This document shows, piece after piece, positions 63,741-64,000 of a DNA stretch of 64,000 bases. The position numbers were made by a program, and so were the translations under genes. Origin of the DNA: Burkholderia sp. Leaf177 (GTDB lineage: Bacteria; Pseudomonadota; Gammaproteobacteria; Burkholderiales; Burkholderiaceae); the NCBI RefSeq assembly GCF_001424345.1, contig NZ_LMPF01000003.1, positions 156,379 through 220,378 of the forward strand, in the 5' to 3' direction. The notes under the pieces were generated by a model. The model had not been told where the DNA came from and did no database searches. It saw nothing but the letters and a program-made list of their open reading frames with translations. How positions within the stretch are numbered: the stretch's first letter is position 1; every line of letters starts with the position of its first letter.

Positions 63741-64000
63741 GTTGCTGCTTTTTGGGGTTTCGCGGGTTTTGTGCTGGCTGAGTTTTTTGGCACTTTCACC
63801 CACTGGCCGTGGCGGGGCTTTATTTCCTGAGGTTTTGATTTTGGCGGTTGGGCGGTTGTTTGTAGTGGTCGGAGTTGCTGCTGCTTAAGTCTTCGCGGGT
63901 ACTGTCTCAGCTGATTTCTTTAGCACTGTTAGCCACTGTCCGTGGCGGGACTTCATTTCACAGGTTGGACGCTGACGCTTGAGCGGTTGTTTGTAGTGGT
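63741..64000. repeat. Imperfect tandem repeat, about 130-bp period, running off the edge
   Basis: Unit 1 (63741-63869) and unit 2 (63874-64000) both begin GTTGCTGCT and end in the same 18 bases, GCGGTTGTTTGTAGTGGT, with further shared blocks CGCGGGT and CCACTGnCCGTGGCGGG. The CCAC/GTGG core can form a small hairpin in both. Gene-like open frames through it look spurious. I see no gene from 63595 to the edge. The array may continue past the window. Confidence 0.7.

Noticed and set aside
63691..63888. Small open frame in the edge repeat
   Set aside because: It crosses repeat units, is unlike any family, and lacks a ribosome-binding site and coding bias.

Overview
The window looks like core chromosome of a Burkholderiaceae betaproteobacterium, most likely in the Paraburkholderia/Caballeronia/Burkholderia group. 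The reasons are high GC with strong third-position GC bias, an EarP/EF-P arginine-rhamnosylation pair, a long-tailed RNase III and RNase E, and a gene order typical of that family. I see no phage, transposase, integrase, CRISPR array, rRNA or plasmid function.

Layout. 0-3 kb: end of a methyltransferase, rnhA, dnaQ, tRNA-Val and two small membrane-protein genes. 3-11 kb: a lone GT4 glycosyltransferase, a 1 kb stretch without a gene, an MsbA-type ABC exporter, the trehalose operon otsB-otsA, a Sco1-like lipoprotein and an acetyltransferase. 11-14.3 kb (minus strand): uvrC, pgsA, tRNA-Gly, tRNA-Gly, tRNA-Cys. 14.4-18.7 kb (plus): earP-efp, a BON-domain lipoprotein and an orphan response regulator with altered catalytic residues. 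18.7-38.9 kb: about 20 kb of uninterrupted minus-strand genes, transcribed from yceD-rpmF-plsX-fabH-fabD-fabG-acpP-fabF, through a small membrane protein, rpoE-rseA-rseB-degP-glutaredoxin, to lepA-lepB-rnc-era-recO-pdxJ-acpS-nagZ. This block joins fatty-acid and envelope synthesis, the sigma-E envelope-stress circuit, protein export and ribosome/RNA maturation. 39.3-43.9 kb: maf and an RsmI-like methylase (plus), then sppA, a Rieske protein, a HAD phosphatase and rluC (minus). 43.9-48.2 kb: rne with a leader region of about 950 bp. 48.4-51.6 kb: molybdenum-cofactor genes moaA-mobA-moeA. 51.7-57.7 kb: a small membrane protein and a GNAT enzyme (plus), then rmuC, a 2-hydroxyacid dehydrogenase, a NhaD-like transporter and pncB (minus). 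58.1-64 kb: fdxA, tRNA-Asn behind a perfect sigma-70 promoter, a FadR-type regulator with kdgD, and the convergent L-lactate operon lutABC. The window ends in an imperfect tandem repeat of about 130 bp.

Nearly everything belongs to well-described housekeeping families, and I do not see a wholly new system. The points most worth a second look are the NtrC-type regulator at 17.3 kb, which lacks both the Walker B glutamate and the GAFTGA threonine; the helically phased GTACGT repeats in the rne leader; the FadR-type operator on the lut promoter and related motifs before kdgD; and the edge tandem repeat. Gene starts were chosen by eye from start codons, Shine-Dalgarno-like sequence, overlaps and family N-termini. 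No database search was run.
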